A DNA stretch of 64,000 nt from an uncultured Porphyromonadaceae bacterium (GTDB lineage: Bacteria; Bacteroidota; Bacteroidia; Bacteroidales; Muribaculaceae). The notes beneath the pieces were generated by a model that saw nothing but the letters and a program-made list of their open reading frames with translations, was not told the DNA's origin and made no database searches. How positions within the stretch are numbered: the first letter of the stretch is position 1; every line of letters starts with the position of its first letter. The DNA lies in NCBI GenBank assembly GCA_902493335.1, contig CABUPJ010000011.1, positions 1 through 64,000 of the forward strand. The letters are read 5' to 3'. The translations under genes and the position numbers were made by a program. Positions 1-8,983 of the stretch are shown here, one piece after another.

Positions 1-460
1 CAATAACGTGCCTCCGGCACGCTTTGCAGCCGGGTTATGTCACAATCTCGCCTCTTATAGGCTTCGAGGATGACGTTGGTCAAATTAGGCTAATTAGTCG
101 AATAGGCTGTTACCGCAATGGTGGTAGGACTAAGCCATGGCACAGTCCTACAATTCTTGTTAACCACGATCTCGTCGCTCCACGATTACGATAAAATAAC
201 TGGGCGCTCGTGCCTGCCATCTTCGTTGCCTCAATCGGCGGCCTGCGGGCGCCAGATGTCTATAACGGCTCTACTACCCTGAGCGCCTGCGGCGGTCAGG
301 GCTACGAGTAAATCGGCAATCTGCGATTGCCTTTAGACGGCGAGCCGCCGACACAAGGACAAATTTAGCGCAAACGCGGCCTCGAGGAGGAGAGCGAGGC
401 CGGCACATTAATAGCTTTGGCTAATGAGGTTAGGCTGACCTCGCTAAAGCTCGGAGCTGA
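1..460. other. Dense hairpin region, possible structured RNA or ssDNA-acting element
   Basis: No reading frame here is convincing on either strand, yet the sequence is full of inverted repeats. Seen directly: 7-12/16-21 (6 bp, 3-nt loop); 124-131/144-151 (8 bp, enclosing the palindrome GCCATGGC); 237-253 (4 bp, G-G mismatch, 2 bp, loop TGC); 277-301 (6 bp, G-G mismatch, 4 bp, loop TGC); 315-321/325-331 (7 bp, loop TGC, with TAAA/TTTA outside); 338-342/346-350 (5 bp, loop AGC); 377-384/395-402 (8 bp); 413-421/443-451 plus 426-430/438-442. It lacks the hallmarks of tmRNA, RNase P RNA, group II intron domain V and the cobalamin, TPP or SAM riboswitches as I know them. Its left end lies outside the window. 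It could be a large noncoding RNA, or a replication or transfer site acting as single-stranded DNA. I cannot assign a strand; one G-T pair (419/445) weakly favours a plus-strand RNA. Confidence 0.5.
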
Positions 461-566
461 AACAAAAATTTCACACGGGATATGTGCGGTTGGGACGCGA
501 TTTGACTCTGGAACAATTTGATGTCCGGAGGCGTTTTTATTTCATAATCATATTATGCTTTGAATC

Positions 567-1880
567 ATGCTTAGAAAAATTGTCATTGCTTCGGTCGCCT
601 TTTTGGGTGCCAGCATCGCATCTTCAGCCGCCACGAAGAGTCCCGTCGATATGCAGCGTGACTCGGTCATAGCCTCACACCGCGTCGTCTGGCTCGACGG
701 GAACGAAAGTCCCAAAGCAAGCAGCGACTCGATCAAAGAGACCATAGAGATGTTCTATTTCGACCAGTTCAGACATTTTCAAGACCCCGACGCGCCCTAC
801 TTTCTTTTTATGAGCAAGGATGCCAGTCTGGCAATGGGCATAGGCGGCTGTGTCAGGATGCGCGGATGGTATGACTGGGGAGGAGCTCAGCCGACAAGCG
901 TGTTCTCGCCTTATCTGATACCGATAGACCGAAATCCGGCAAAAATGCGTCGTTTCGACACGTCGCCGGCCGGCACCTGCCTGTTCTTCCGCGTCATCGG
1001 ACGAAACAAAACACTGGGCTACTATCAGCTATATATCGAAGCCAACTTCAACGGCTATGAGACACGGGATTTCCGTATCAAGAAAGCCTATGCTATGGTC
1101 AACGATTTCACCATCGGTTACGCGAGCTCGACGTTCAGCGACCCCGCAGCCGTTCCGCCTACCGTAGACGCCAACGGACCAAACAACAAGATAGGCCCTA
1201 CGGCAGTGCTTGTCAGATGGATGCCGACGTTCAGAGAGCGCTACAGTATCGGCATCTCGGTAGAGACACCGTCGACACAGGTCGATGTCGACAACATCAT
1301 GACCACCAAGGCAGACTCATGGATGCCTGACTTCGCCGCACTCGCGCAATATGAATGGCGCCGCGGCGAACATGTCAGACTCTCGGGCATAGCACGCACA
1401 CTGTCATACCGGGATCTCAAGGCCGCACGCAACCACAATATCGTCGGCTGGGGCGTCATGCTGAGTTCGGTCGCACGTCCATGGGCGCCGCTGACCACTT
1501 ATGCCTCAGTCAGCTACGGGAAAGGCTATGGAAGCACCGGTGGCGACCTGCAGGTCGGCAACTATGACCTCGCGGGCGACCCTGAAAGACCCGGACGCAT
1601 GTATGCTCCGGCGTCGTACGGCTGGAATATCGGCCTCCAATATAATTTCAAGCCAAATCTGTTCACTACGGTGACTGCGAGCCAAACACGCTATCTGCCG
1701 AAGAATGGCATTGACGGCAACGAATATAAATACGGTCTGTTTTTCGCCGCCAACGTGTTCTGGAATCTTACGCCGCGAATGCAGGTAGGTGCTGAAATAG
1801 ACCTCGGCAAACGTCAGAATTTCGACGGACGCCATGAATGGGGGCAACGCATCGGCGCACTTGCGATGTTCTCATTCTAA
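567..1880 (+). CDS. DcaP-like outer membrane beta-barrel porin
   Basis: The 437-residue product starts with a signal peptide (MLRKIVIASVAFLGASIASSA, cleaved after about residue 21) and continues as alternating aromatic/polar strands ending in a C-terminal Phe (ALAMFSF), typical of outer membrane barrels. The pattern, with a GIGGCVRMRGWYDW strand near residue 90 and repeated Tyr/Trp-rich strands, fits the DcaP-like trimeric porin family, which takes up small anionic solutes. The substrate cannot be read from sequence. The ATG at 567 is chosen because it gives the signal peptide directly; no Shine-Dalgarno is present, which is normal here. The stop codon interleaves with that of the convergent NAD synthase gene (4-bp overlap at 1877-1880). 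The upstream 480-566 stretch holds no clear TAnnTTTG promoter, only a near match ending at 562. Confidence 0.75.
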   Translation: MLRKIVIASVAFLGASIASSAATKSPVDMQRDSVIASHRVVWLDGNESPKASSDSIKETIEMFYFDQFRHFQDPDAPYFLFMSKDASLAMGIGGCVRMRGWYDWGGAQPTSVFSPYLIPIDRNPAKMRRFDTSPAGTCLFFRVIGRNKTLGYYQLYIEANFNGYETRDFRIKKAYAMVNDFTIGYASSTFSDPAAVPPTVDANGPNNKIGPTAVLVRWMPTFRERYSIGISVETPSTQVDVDNIMTTKADSWMPDFAALAQYEWRRGEHVRLSGIARTLSYRDLKAARNHNIVGWGVMLSSVARPWAPLTTYASVSYGKGYGSTGGDLQVGNYDLAGDPERPGRMYAPASYGWNIGLQYNFKPNLFTTVTASQTRYLPKNGIDGNEYKYGLFFAANVFWNLTPRMQVGAEIDLGKRQNFDGRHEWGQRIGALAMFSF

Positions 1881-3805
1881 AGCCTGTCGCACTCTTCGAG
1901 CCAAAGGCGCGAGGAGGCGTCGGAGGGCATGCGCCAGTCGCCACGCGGCGAGAGGCAGACACTGCCTACCTTCGGACCATCGGGAAGACACGAACGCTTG
2001 AACTGCTGATTGAAGAAGCGGCGATAGAAAGTTTTCATCCAATGTTTTATGACATCGTCGGCATACTTACCGGCGAAGGCCTTACGCGCGAGGAAGAAGA
2101 CACGGCGCGGCGTGAAGCCATAGCGAAGCATATAATAGAGGAAGAAGTCGTGCAACTCGTAGGGGCCAACGAGATCCTCGGTTTTCTGCTTTATCGTGCC
2201 GTCGGCGGCAGCCGGAATAAGCTCGGGACTGATGGGTGTGTCGACGATGTCGAGAAGAATATCACGCACGCGGCTGTCGTCAGATGTCTTGGCGAAATAG
2301 GCCGTGAGGTGTCTTACGAGAGTCTTCGGGACGCCGGCGTTGACGCCATACATCGACATGTGGTCGCCGTTGTAAGTGGCCCAGCCGAGGGCGAGCTCAG
2401 AGAGATCTCCGGTGCCGAGAACCATGCCGCCGGTCTGATTGGCTATATCCATCAGCAGCTGTGTGCGTTCGCGGGCCTGTGAGTTCTCGTAAGTGACATC
2501 GTGATTGGCCGGGTCATGACCGATGTCTGTGAAGTGCTGATTGACTGCGGCGACAATCGAAATCTCGCGCATAGTGACACCAAGGCTCTCCATAAGCGCG
2601 ACAGCATTGTCATGAGTGCGGTCGGTCGTGCCGAATCCCGGCATGGTGACGCCGATGATACCCTTGCGGTCGAGACCGAGGCGGTCGAAAGCACGGACAG
2701 CAACCAACAGGGCCAAAGTCGAATCGAGTCCGCCCGAAATGCCGACAGTCAGCGAACGGCAATGAGTGAAATCGAGGCGGCGGCAGAGCGCCGTGGCCTG
2801 GATGTTTATGATTTCGTCGCAGCGCTCGTCGAGACCGTCAGTGTCAGACGGGACAAAAGGCAACGGATTGACACGGCGATAGAGAGTGCCGTCATCACGA
2901 CGCGGCGACAGACGGGTTTTCAATACGTCGTATTGAGCGAGACCGCTGCGGCGGGCGCAGTCGGTGAACGAAGTGGTATGGAGACGGTCGCGGCGTATGG
3001 CCTTGATGTCGATGTCGGCCACCACATACCGGGGCTTCAGCTGCCAGCGCCGGTTGCTGACGAGGAGCGAACCGTTCTCGGCGACGATGGCTTTGCCGTC
3101 GAAGACAAGGTCTGTCGATGATTCGCCATAGCCGGCCGAGGCATAGACGTAAGCGCCGATTGTGCGCGCTGACTGCTGTTTTATCAGAGAAGTCAGATAG
3201 TCGTATTTGCCGATAAGGTCGTCACTGGCCGAGATGTTGACGATGACCTCGGCTCCGGCCATGGCGGCGTATGTGCCCGGAGGTATAGGCGTCCACAGAT
3301 CCTCGCATATCTCCACGCCCACCCTGACGCCGAGGCAGTCGACAAGCAGATGTGTGCCGAAAGGAATCTGACGGCCGCAGAACGAGACCGAAGTGTCAGC
3401 CTCAGGAGCCGACGCCCACCAGCGTTTTTCGTAAAATTCGTTGTAGTTTGGAACGTAAGTCTTCGGGACAACAGCTATAAGACCATGACAGAAAACGAGC
3501 GCGCAGTTGTAGAGCGCGCCGCAGTGTTCGACCGGGGCGCCGACGACAAAAGCCATGTCGCAGACGCGGCTGTAACTGTCAAGACGCTCTATCGCGCGGG
3601 CAGCGCCGTCGAGCAACGTGCGGTTATGGAAAAGGTCGCCGCAGGTATAGCCTGTGACCGACATTTCAGGAAACACAACGAGCGAGGGCGAGACTTTTCT
3701 GAGATCGTCGAGGAGAGCGATTATCGAGGCGACGTTTGTCTCACAATCGGCAGGCTGCACTGCAGGGACCGCCGCCGCCACTCTGAAAAAACCGTTTTCT
3801 GTCAT
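1877..3805 (-). CDS. nadE: Glutamine-dependent NAD(+) synthetase
   Basis: It converts deamido-NAD, ATP and glutamine to NAD in the cytoplasm. The 642-residue product has two domains. An N-terminal nitrilase-type glutaminase carries the catalytic triad Glu47 (FPEM), Lys115 (VPKTYVPN) and Cys167 (VEICEDLW). A C-terminal ATP-pyrophosphatase domain carries the P-loop SGGLDS at 357-362. Length and domain order match the family. A longer frame begins at a TTG at 3823, but that TTG overlaps the upstream stop codon; the ATG at 3805, 14 nt past the TPR gene stop, gives the normal N-terminus (MTENGFFRVAAAVP). It is the last gene of the 8283-to-1877 operon and needs glutamine channelled between its domains, as in other two-domain NadE enzymes. 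Confidence 0.96.
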   Translation of the reverse strand: MTENGFFRVAAAVPAVQPADCETNVASIIALLDDLRKVSPSLVVFPEMSVTGYTCGDLFHNRTLLDGAARAIERLDSYSRVCDMAFVVGAPVEHCGALYNCALVFCHGLIAVVPKTYVPNYNEFYEKRWWASAPEADTSVSFCGRQIPFGTHLLVDCLGVRVGVEICEDLWTPIPPGTYAAMAGAEVIVNISASDDLIGKYDYLTSLIKQQSARTIGAYVYASAGYGESSTDLVFDGKAIVAENGSLLVSNRRWQLKPRYVVADIDIKAIRRDRLHTTSFTDCARRSGLAQYDVLKTRLSPRRDDGTLYRRVNPLPFVPSDTDGLDERCDEIINIQATALCRRLDFTHCRSLTVGISGGLDSTLALLVAVRAFDRLGLDRKGIIGVTMPGFGTTDRTHDNAVALMESLGVTMREISIVAAVNQHFTDIGHDPANHDVTYENSQARERTQLLMDIANQTGGMVLGTGDLSELALGWATYNGDHMSMYGVNAGVPKTLVRHLTAYFAKTSDDSRVRDILLDIVDTPISPELIPAAADGTIKQKTEDLVGPYELHDFFLYYMLRYGFTPRRVFFLARKAFAGKYADDVIKHWMKTFYRRFFNQQFKRSCLPDGPKVGSVCLSPRGDWRMPSDASSRLWLEECDRL

Positions 3806-3819
3806 CTTGTCTAATACTG

Positions 3820-5421
3820 TCAATTGTTTTTGAAGATCATATCATAGCGGTTGAGCAGATTGAGGAATCTGAGATCGTCGCGGAGGGGCGCCACGTTGAT
3901 GCGGGCATCGGTGTTATACATCCAGTTATAATAGTTTGCATAACCGGCTTTGAGAGACTTCTCGGCGCAGACGAGGGCACGGTCGTTATCGCCCGTCATG
4001 GCATAGAAGCACGCACCATAGTAGTTTATGAAACCGTCGTAATCCTCGACTGTCGTGAGGATATTGTTCATCCACGCCTCGGCCTGGGTGACACGGTCGA
4101 TGTAGAGCTGGGCAAAACCTTTGAGCGACCTTACGTTATCGATATAGAAATGATCCATGTCGACAACCTGTTCGTAAAAGGTACGGGCTGCGGCAGGCTG
4201 ATTCATATAGTCGTTAAGAAGCCATGCCCTTACCATATAATAATAGGGATTCTCGGCATCTGTCATGACAGCTTCGCCGAAGAGCGAGGCAGCCTCCTTG
4301 TAATTTTCTTTAGCCATATAGCAGAGGCCCATCTCGACAAGACCGTCGGCATAATTGCGGTCGACGGCAAGAGACTGTGCGGCGGCGTTGACGGCTTCGT
4401 CGTCACGTTTGAGCGCACGGAGTATCTTGGCCTTGAGGCAGAAATAGCGGGCGTCATCCTTGATCATGCCGAGAGCGTAGTCAATGCTCGAAAGAGCTTC
4501 GTCGAAGCGGCCGAGCGCATACTGACATTCGGCAATCGAGGCGTGAAGGCCGTGATATTTATAAAGATTGTTGTCAATGATATAGTTGAAATCATCGATG
4601 GCGGCACCATAATGATAATGGGCCTGGGCAATGACGGCGCGCAAATAGCGGAACATGCCGACATTGGGAGCCTGGCGGATAGCGTTTGTCAGACCGTTCA
4701 TCGTGGCGACATAGTTGGTGTTGCCATATTCGACAAGAGCCTCTATCGCCTTGTTGTTCTTGCTGTCGCTGCTGATTGCGAGGAGCAGGTCGTCGACGGC
4801 ATTGTTGTGGTCACCCATCTGTTTTCTCACCGACGCGCGGCGCACATATATCTCGGCGTTATTGGGATCGAGATTGACGGCTTCTTCGAGATATTCGTTG
4901 GCAAGACCCAAATTGTTTTCTTTGATAGCAACACGCGCCAGACCGAGAAGGGCCTGCGAATTGCGGCTGTTCAGGCGGCGGAGACGCTGATAGTCGGCCT
5001 TGGCGTCGCCATACATGCCGAGGTCAAACTCGGTGTTGGCACGCTCGTTGATTACCTGCATCGAGGTCGGGTCGATATCATAGGCGGCATTGAGGTCGGC
5101 CAAAGCCTGCTCTTTCTTGCGCGTCTGGTTATAGATGCCGGCACGGAGCATATACTCCTGAAGCAAGACATCGCTTTCGCTCGCCGGGGTCGCCTTTATG
5201 GCCCGGTTAACATCGTCGAGCGCACGAAGATATTCGTCATGCTGATAATATTCATATGCGCGGCGCAGACGGGTGATATAGTCGTCGGGGTTCTCGCGCA
5301 GCTGCTGCTCATAGACCTGCAGGACAGCCTTGGTGATGGGGTTATCTATGCCCGACTGAGCCTCGGCGGGCAGCATGGACATCAATGCGATGAAAAAGAC
5401 AATCGGTTTGATTATTTTCAT
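3820..5421 (-). CDS. Exported tetratricopeptide-repeat protein
   Basis: The 533-residue product has an N-terminal signal peptide (MKIIKPIVFFIALMSMLPAEAQ) and then, almost to the end, repeated TPR-like helix pairs with the usual small/Leu-Gly-Tyr-Ala-Pro pattern (for example ANEYLEEAVNLDPNNAEIYV and IDDFNYIIDNNLYKYHG). TPR arrays serve as protein-binding scaffolds; the periplasm is the likely location. No catalytic motif is visible. It starts 1 nt before the kdsA stop and its own stop is 14 nt ahead of nadE, so it is translated from the same operon. Function in relation to Kdo or NAD synthesis is unknown; the linkage may be only transcriptional. Confidence is high for the TPR class and low for any role. 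Confidence 0.85.
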   Translation of the reverse strand: MKIIKPIVFFIALMSMLPAEAQSGIDNPITKAVLQVYEQQLRENPDDYITRLRRAYEYYQHDEYLRALDDVNRAIKATPASESDVLLQEYMLRAGIYNQTRKKEQALADLNAAYDIDPTSMQVINERANTEFDLGMYGDAKADYQRLRRLNSRNSQALLGLARVAIKENNLGLANEYLEEAVNLDPNNAEIYVRRASVRKQMGDHNNAVDDLLLAISSDSKNNKAIEALVEYGNTNYVATMNGLTNAIRQAPNVGMFRYLRAVIAQAHYHYGAAIDDFNYIIDNNLYKYHGLHASIAECQYALGRFDEALSSIDYALGMIKDDARYFCLKAKILRALKRDDEAVNAAAQSLAVDRNYADGLVEMGLCYMAKENYKEAASLFGEAVMTDAENPYYYMVRAWLLNDYMNQPAAARTFYEQVVDMDHFYIDNVRSLKGFAQLYIDRVTQAEAWMNNILTTVEDYDGFINYYGACFYAMTGDNDRALVCAEKSLKAGYANYYNWMYNTDARINVAPLRDDLRFLNLLNRYDMIFKNN

Positions 5422-5422
5422 A

Positions 5423-6244
5423 TTATTCTGAAATAGAGTTTACAGTCATTCTGAGTTGTGTCAGGCGGCGCAGCAGACCTTCGAGCAGGTCGAGGCGCAG
5501 CATGTTGGCGCCGTCGCTTTTGGCCTTCGAGGGGTCGGGATGGGTCTCGATGAAAATGCCGTCGGCGCCCACGGCAATGGCAGCCCGGGCTATGGTCTCG
5601 ATCATATCGGGACGACCACCGGTGACACCGCCGGCAGTGTTAGGCTGCTGAAGCGAGTGTGTGACGTCGACAATCACAGGCACACCCTGACGACGCATCA
5701 CGGGGATGCCGCGGAAGTCTACGATGAGATCACCGTAGCCGAACATCGTGCCGCGGTCGGTCACGCCGACCTGCATATTGCCGGTCTCACGCACCTTATC
5801 GACGGCGAAGCGCATAGACTCGGGCGACAGGAACTGGCCTTTCTTGATGTTGACAAACTTGCCTGTCTTGCCGGCGGCCACAAGCAAGTCGGTCTGACGG
5901 CAAAGAAAAGCGGGAATCTGAAGCATATCGACATATTCGGCGGCGATGGCGGCTTCATGAGCCTCGTGGATATCCGTCACGACAGGAACACCGGTTTTCT
6001 CACCTGTTTTTTTCAATATTTCAAGAGCCTCGATGTCACCAATGCCTGTGAACGAGTCGAGACGCGAGCGGTTGGCCTTGCGGTAGCTGCCTTTGAAGAC
6101 ATAGGGTATGCCGAGTTCGCGGCATATCGGAGCAATGTGGGCGGCGATGTCATAGGCCATCTGCTCACCCTCGATGACACAAGGCCCGGCAAGGAGAAAG
6201 AAATTGTTGTTATCTGACGATCTGAGATATTCGAGCATATCCAT
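5423..6244 (-). CDS. kdsA: 3-deoxy-D-manno-octulosonate 8-phosphate synthase
   Basis: It condenses phosphoenolpyruvate with arabinose 5-phosphate to form Kdo-8-phosphate, the precursor of the Kdo sugar of lipopolysaccharide. The 273-residue TIM-barrel protein shows family motifs LAGPCVIEG, FKGSYRKANRS, IPAFLCRQTDLL, VNIKKGQFLSPE and DVTHSLQQPN. Residues matching the metal ligands of the metal-dependent class (as in Aquifex) are all present: Cys22, His196, Glu233 and Asp244. E. coli-type metal-free enzymes have Asn at the first position, so this enzyme is predicted to need a divalent metal. The ATG at 6244 lies 3 nt after the rsmE stop. It sits in the operon with rsmE, the TPR protein and nadE. 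Confidence 0.97.
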   Translation of the reverse strand: MDMLEYLRSSDNNNFFLLAGPCVIEGEQMAYDIAAHIAPICRELGIPYVFKGSYRKANRSRLDSFTGIGDIEALEILKKTGEKTGVPVVTDIHEAHEAAIAAEYVDMLQIPAFLCRQTDLLVAAGKTGKFVNIKKGQFLSPESMRFAVDKVRETGNMQVGVTDRGTMFGYGDLIVDFRGIPVMRRQGVPVIVDVTHSLQQPNTAGGVTGGRPDMIETIARAAIAVGADGIFIETHPDPSKAKSDGANMLRLDLLEGLLRRLTQLRMTVNSISE

Positions 6245-6247
6245 AAT

Positions 6248-6958
6248 TTACGAATTCAATTGGTTTATTATATGACAGGTGTCGCAGGCGACGAGCGCGG
6301 CGGTCTCGGTGCGGAGGCGGTTGTCACCGAGGGTGACGGCGACAAAGCCCGAGCCGAGCGCAAGGTCGACTTCCTGCGGAGAAAAGTCTCCTTCGGGCCC
6401 GACAAGCAGAGTCACGTCGCTGCCCGGACGATAATTTTTTGCCAGCAGACGACGCTCTACGCGGTCGTCGCAATAGGCGACAAAACGCTGCGGGTCGTCG
6501 ACCGACGCAATAAAATCCTTTATCGGCGTCATTTCGTCGATTTGCGGCAAAACGGCTTTCAGCGACTGCTTCATGGCCGAGACGGCGATTTTTTCGAGGC
6601 GGTCTGTCTTGATTTCCTTGCGCTCCGAACGGTCGCAGCGCAGGGGTACGATGCGGTCGACACCGATCTCGACAAGCTTCTCGACAAGCCACTCCATGCG
6701 GTCGTTGTGCTTTGTCGGGGCGACAGCCACAGTGATGCGGTTGGGCCATACCTTAGGCAGCGCGACAGTCTCGACAATCTCGACACCGGCACGTTTGGCG
6801 TGAGCCACGGCGAGGCGGCAGCGGTAGAGATTGCCGCGACCGTCGACGACCTCGAGCATGTCGCCGGCCTGCATGCGCAGAACTCTCACGGCATGCTGCG
6901 AATCGCTCTCGGGAAGCGTCGCGGCTGTCAATATGTCAGGAGCATAGAACCGTATCAC
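6248..6958 (-). CDS. rsmE: 16S rRNA m3U1498 methyltransferase
   Basis: It transfers a methyl group from S-adenosylmethionine to N3 of U1498 in 16S rRNA. The 236-residue product has the RsmE layout: an N-terminal PUA-like RNA-binding domain (MIRFYAPDI to about residue 70) followed by a SPOUT knot methyltransferase. The knot motif LLVGPEGDFSPQEVDLA and the closing LGDNRLRTETAALVA are both clear. The start codon is GTG at 6956-6958, forming a 4-nt GTGA overlap with the stop of the upstream permease gene, which suggests translational coupling. The start is supported because it yields the conserved N-terminal FYAPDI. Confidence 0.95.
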   Translation of the reverse strand: MIRFYAPDILTAATLPESDSQHAVRVLRMQAGDMLEVVDGRGNLYRCRLAVAHAKRAGVEIVETVALPKVWPNRITVAVAPTKHNDRMEWLVEKLVEIGVDRIVPLRCDRSERKEIKTDRLEKIAVSAMKQSLKAVLPQIDEMTPIKDFIASVDDPQRFVAYCDDRVERRLLAKNYRPGSDVTLLVGPEGDFSPQEVDLALGSGFVAVTLGDNRLRTETAALVACDTCHIINQLNS

Positions 6959-8283
6959 TTGGCAGAATCAAAACCGGCAGGGTCAGAAGCCTCAAGCGAG
7001 GTCTCGGCCTTCACGGCTGTATTTTTATTATCTTTTACATCTTTGAAGCAGATGAAGAACATGATGGCGACTACTGCGGCATATCCGGCAAAAATCAGCC
7101 ACGAAGTGCTCCAGCCTGCGAGCTGCGGTTCGCCTGCCGGCTGACTGTAGACATAGTGATTGATGACCTGCTGGGCGCCAAGTGTACCGATAGTGGCACC
7201 GATGCCGTTGGTCATAAGCATGAACAGGCCCTGGGCAGACGACCTGAGCGACATGTCGGTCTTGAGGTCGACATAGAGCGAGCCCGAGACATTGAAGAAG
7301 TCGAAGGCGATGCCGTAGACAATCATCGACAGGACAAAGAGCCACACACCGCTGCCGGGATTGCCGATACCGAAGAAGCCGAAGCGGAAGACCCATGCCA
7401 GCATGGCCATAAGCATGACAGTCTTGATGCCGTAGCGTTTGAGGAAGAAAGGAATGAGCAGAATACACAGCGCCTCACTCGCCTGCGAGAGAGAGATAAG
7501 CGCATTGGCGTTTTTCACGCCCCAGAGGTCGGCAAAACCTGGTACCTGGCCGAAGCTCTGGATGAAGGGATTCGCAAAGCCGTTGGTAATCTGAAGCGAG
7601 ACGCCAAGCAACATGGAGAAGATGAAGAATATCGCCATCTGTTTGTTTTTAAACAGAGTGAACGCACGCAGACCGAGAGCATCGGTGACCGAAGCGCTTT
7701 TCTTACCTTTCGAGACGGGGCACGAGGGCATCGTCAGGGCATAGAGCGCGAGGACAAAGCTGAGAATGCCTGAGGTGAAGAGCTGCTGATATGTGTTCTG
7801 ATAGCCTGTGAAGTTGACAAAAAGCATCGCGCAGATAAAACCGATTGTACCGAGTGTACGAATGGGGGGAAAGTGCTCGACCGTGTCAAGGCCGGCCTTG
7901 CCCAAAGCCGTATAGGCCACAGAGTTTGTCAGACCTATAGTCGGCATGAAGAAAGCTACCGAGACAGCATAGAGGGTGAACAGCGGCCCGAATTCGATGC
8001 TTCCGTCATTGTTCATCGCATACCAGCCGGCAAGAATCATAAAAGCGCCGGCCATGACATGACAGAAACTCAACATTTTCTGAGCGGGAACCCAACGGTC
8101 GGCTATGATGCCGATGATGGCAGGCATGAATATCGACACGATGCCCTGTATCGAATAGAACCAGCCGATTGATTCCTGTAGATTCTGACGGGAAAGAAAA
8201 CTGCCGAGAGATGTCAGATAAGCGCCCCAGACGGCAAATTCGAGAAAATTCATTGCCGCGAGGCGGCTTTTGATAGCTTTCAT
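6955..8283 (-). CDS. Major facilitator permease, nucleoside:H+ symporter type
   Basis: The 442-residue protein has twelve predicted hydrophobic helices and the N-terminal pattern of the NHS/NupG-XapB family (MNFLEFAVWGAYLTSLGSFL, then IIADRWVPAQKML in the loop after helix 2). Family members import nucleosides with protons across the inner membrane. Conserved features include GSLYVDLKTDMSLRSSAQGLF late in the protein. The C-terminal tail is soluble and Lys/Glu-rich. It is the first gene of the minus-strand operon that continues into rsmE, kdsA, the TPR gene and nadE, with a TACTTTTG promoter box in the 44-nt gap upstream. Substrate assignment is by family resemblance only. Confidence 0.85.
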   Translation of the reverse strand: MKAIKSRLAAMNFLEFAVWGAYLTSLGSFLSRQNLQESIGWFYSIQGIVSIFMPAIIGIIADRWVPAQKMLSFCHVMAGAFMILAGWYAMNNDGSIEFGPLFTLYAVSVAFFMPTIGLTNSVAYTALGKAGLDTVEHFPPIRTLGTIGFICAMLFVNFTGYQNTYQQLFTSGILSFVLALYALTMPSCPVSKGKKSASVTDALGLRAFTLFKNKQMAIFFIFSMLLGVSLQITNGFANPFIQSFGQVPGFADLWGVKNANALISLSQASEALCILLIPFFLKRYGIKTVMLMAMLAWVFRFGFFGIGNPGSGVWLFVLSMIVYGIAFDFFNVSGSLYVDLKTDMSLRSSAQGLFMLMTNGIGATIGTLGAQQVINHYVYSQPAGEPQLAGWSTSWLIFAGYAAVVAIMFFICFKDVKDNKNTAVKAETSLEASDPAGFDSAK

Positions 8284-8307
8284 ATTAGTTCAGGTAAGTT
8301 TTATTTG

Positions 8308-8315
8308 CAAAAGTA
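8308..8315 (-). promoter_or_regulatory. Promoter -7 box for the permease-rsmE-kdsA-TPR-nadE operon
   Basis: On the minus strand this reads TACTTTTG, an exact match to the Bacteroidetes TAnnTTTG box, 24 nt upstream of the permease ATG. No TTTG stands 19-21 nt further upstream, so the -33 part is weak. Confidence 0.5.
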
Positions 8316-8327
8316 GTAAAAGTATTC

Positions 8328-8981
8328 TTATAATCGGGTTGCGGAGTCGCCGGAGTCATCGGGATTGTCGCGGCGCTCTTTCTTCTTTTTGAGAATCTCG
8401 CTGACACGGGCGGCTTCCTCGTAGTTTTCGTCTTCGATAAGCTGCTCGAGGGTGCGCTCGAGCTCTTCGACGGCATAATTCTCAAGCTTGGGTTCGGCAA
8501 AATAGGCAGCCTGCCGCATGTCTTCGTTGGTGTTGGCCGACGAGGCTGAGCCGTCGTCATCGGGTTCGTCGTCGAGAATGAAACCTGTCTCGCGCACGAT
8601 GGCCGCGGTGGTCACGATAGGCACATGGGCGCGTATGGCGATAGCGATTGCGTCAGACGTGCGGGCGTCGAGGACGACCGTGCGCTCGCCGTCACTGAAG
8701 GTGAGTTCGGAATAAAAGATGCCGTCCTCAAACTTATAGATAAAGACTTCGCGGAGCTTGACGCCGAAGGCCTGGGCAAAGCTGACGAAAAGATCGTGGG
8801 TAAGCGGACGCGGCGGCACAATGCCCTCGATTCTGATGGCTATCGACTGGGCTTCGGAGGCTCCGATGACAACCGGTATCTTATGCGGACCGTTTTCTTC
8901 GGCAAGAAGCAGGGCATAGGCACCGCTCTGCAGCTGGCTATAGGAGATGCCGAGTATTCTCAATCTGACTCTGTCATCCAT
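8328..8981 (-). CDS. DUF151 bifunctional-nuclease family protein with C-terminal UVR motif
   Basis: The 217-residue product begins with a DUF151 domain (about residues 1-135), marked by LLLAEENGPHKIPVVIGASEAQSIAI, RPLTHDLF and LDARTSDAIAIAIRA. After an acidic linker, a UVR-like helical motif (LERTLEQLIEDENYEEAARV) occupies about 170-200. DUF151 proteins in plants and bacteria have reported DNase/RNase activity; the physiological role in Bacteroidetes is unclear. A longer frame starts at 9029 inside mnmA, but the ATG at 8981, 2 nt after the mnmA stop, gives the canonical start (MDDRVRLRILG). It is the last gene of the DUF5106-mnmA-DUF151 group. Confidence 0.85.
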   Translation of the reverse strand: MDDRVRLRILGISYSQLQSGAYALLLAEENGPHKIPVVIGASEAQSIAIRIEGIVPPRPLTHDLFVSFAQAFGVKLREVFIYKFEDGIFYSELTFSDGERTVVLDARTSDAIAIAIRAHVPIVTTAAIVRETGFILDDEPDDDGSASSANTNEDMRQAAYFAEPKLENYAVEELERTLEQLIEDENYEEAARVSEILKKKKERRDNPDDSGDSATRL

Positions 8982-8983
8982 AA

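Noticed and set aside
1..460. tmRNA, RNase P RNA, group II intron or riboswitch as explanation of the left edge
   Set aside because: I found no T-loop/acceptor pairing, no RNase P core motif, no domain V-like hairpin and no B12, TPP or SAM box on either strand. The element remains unassigned.
4150..5436. A 428-codon open frame on the plus strand opposite the TPR protein gene
   Set aside because: It is a mirror of the strongly biased codon use of the minus-strand gene, which has a signal peptide and clear TPR repeats; the plus-strand translation has no recognisable domain.
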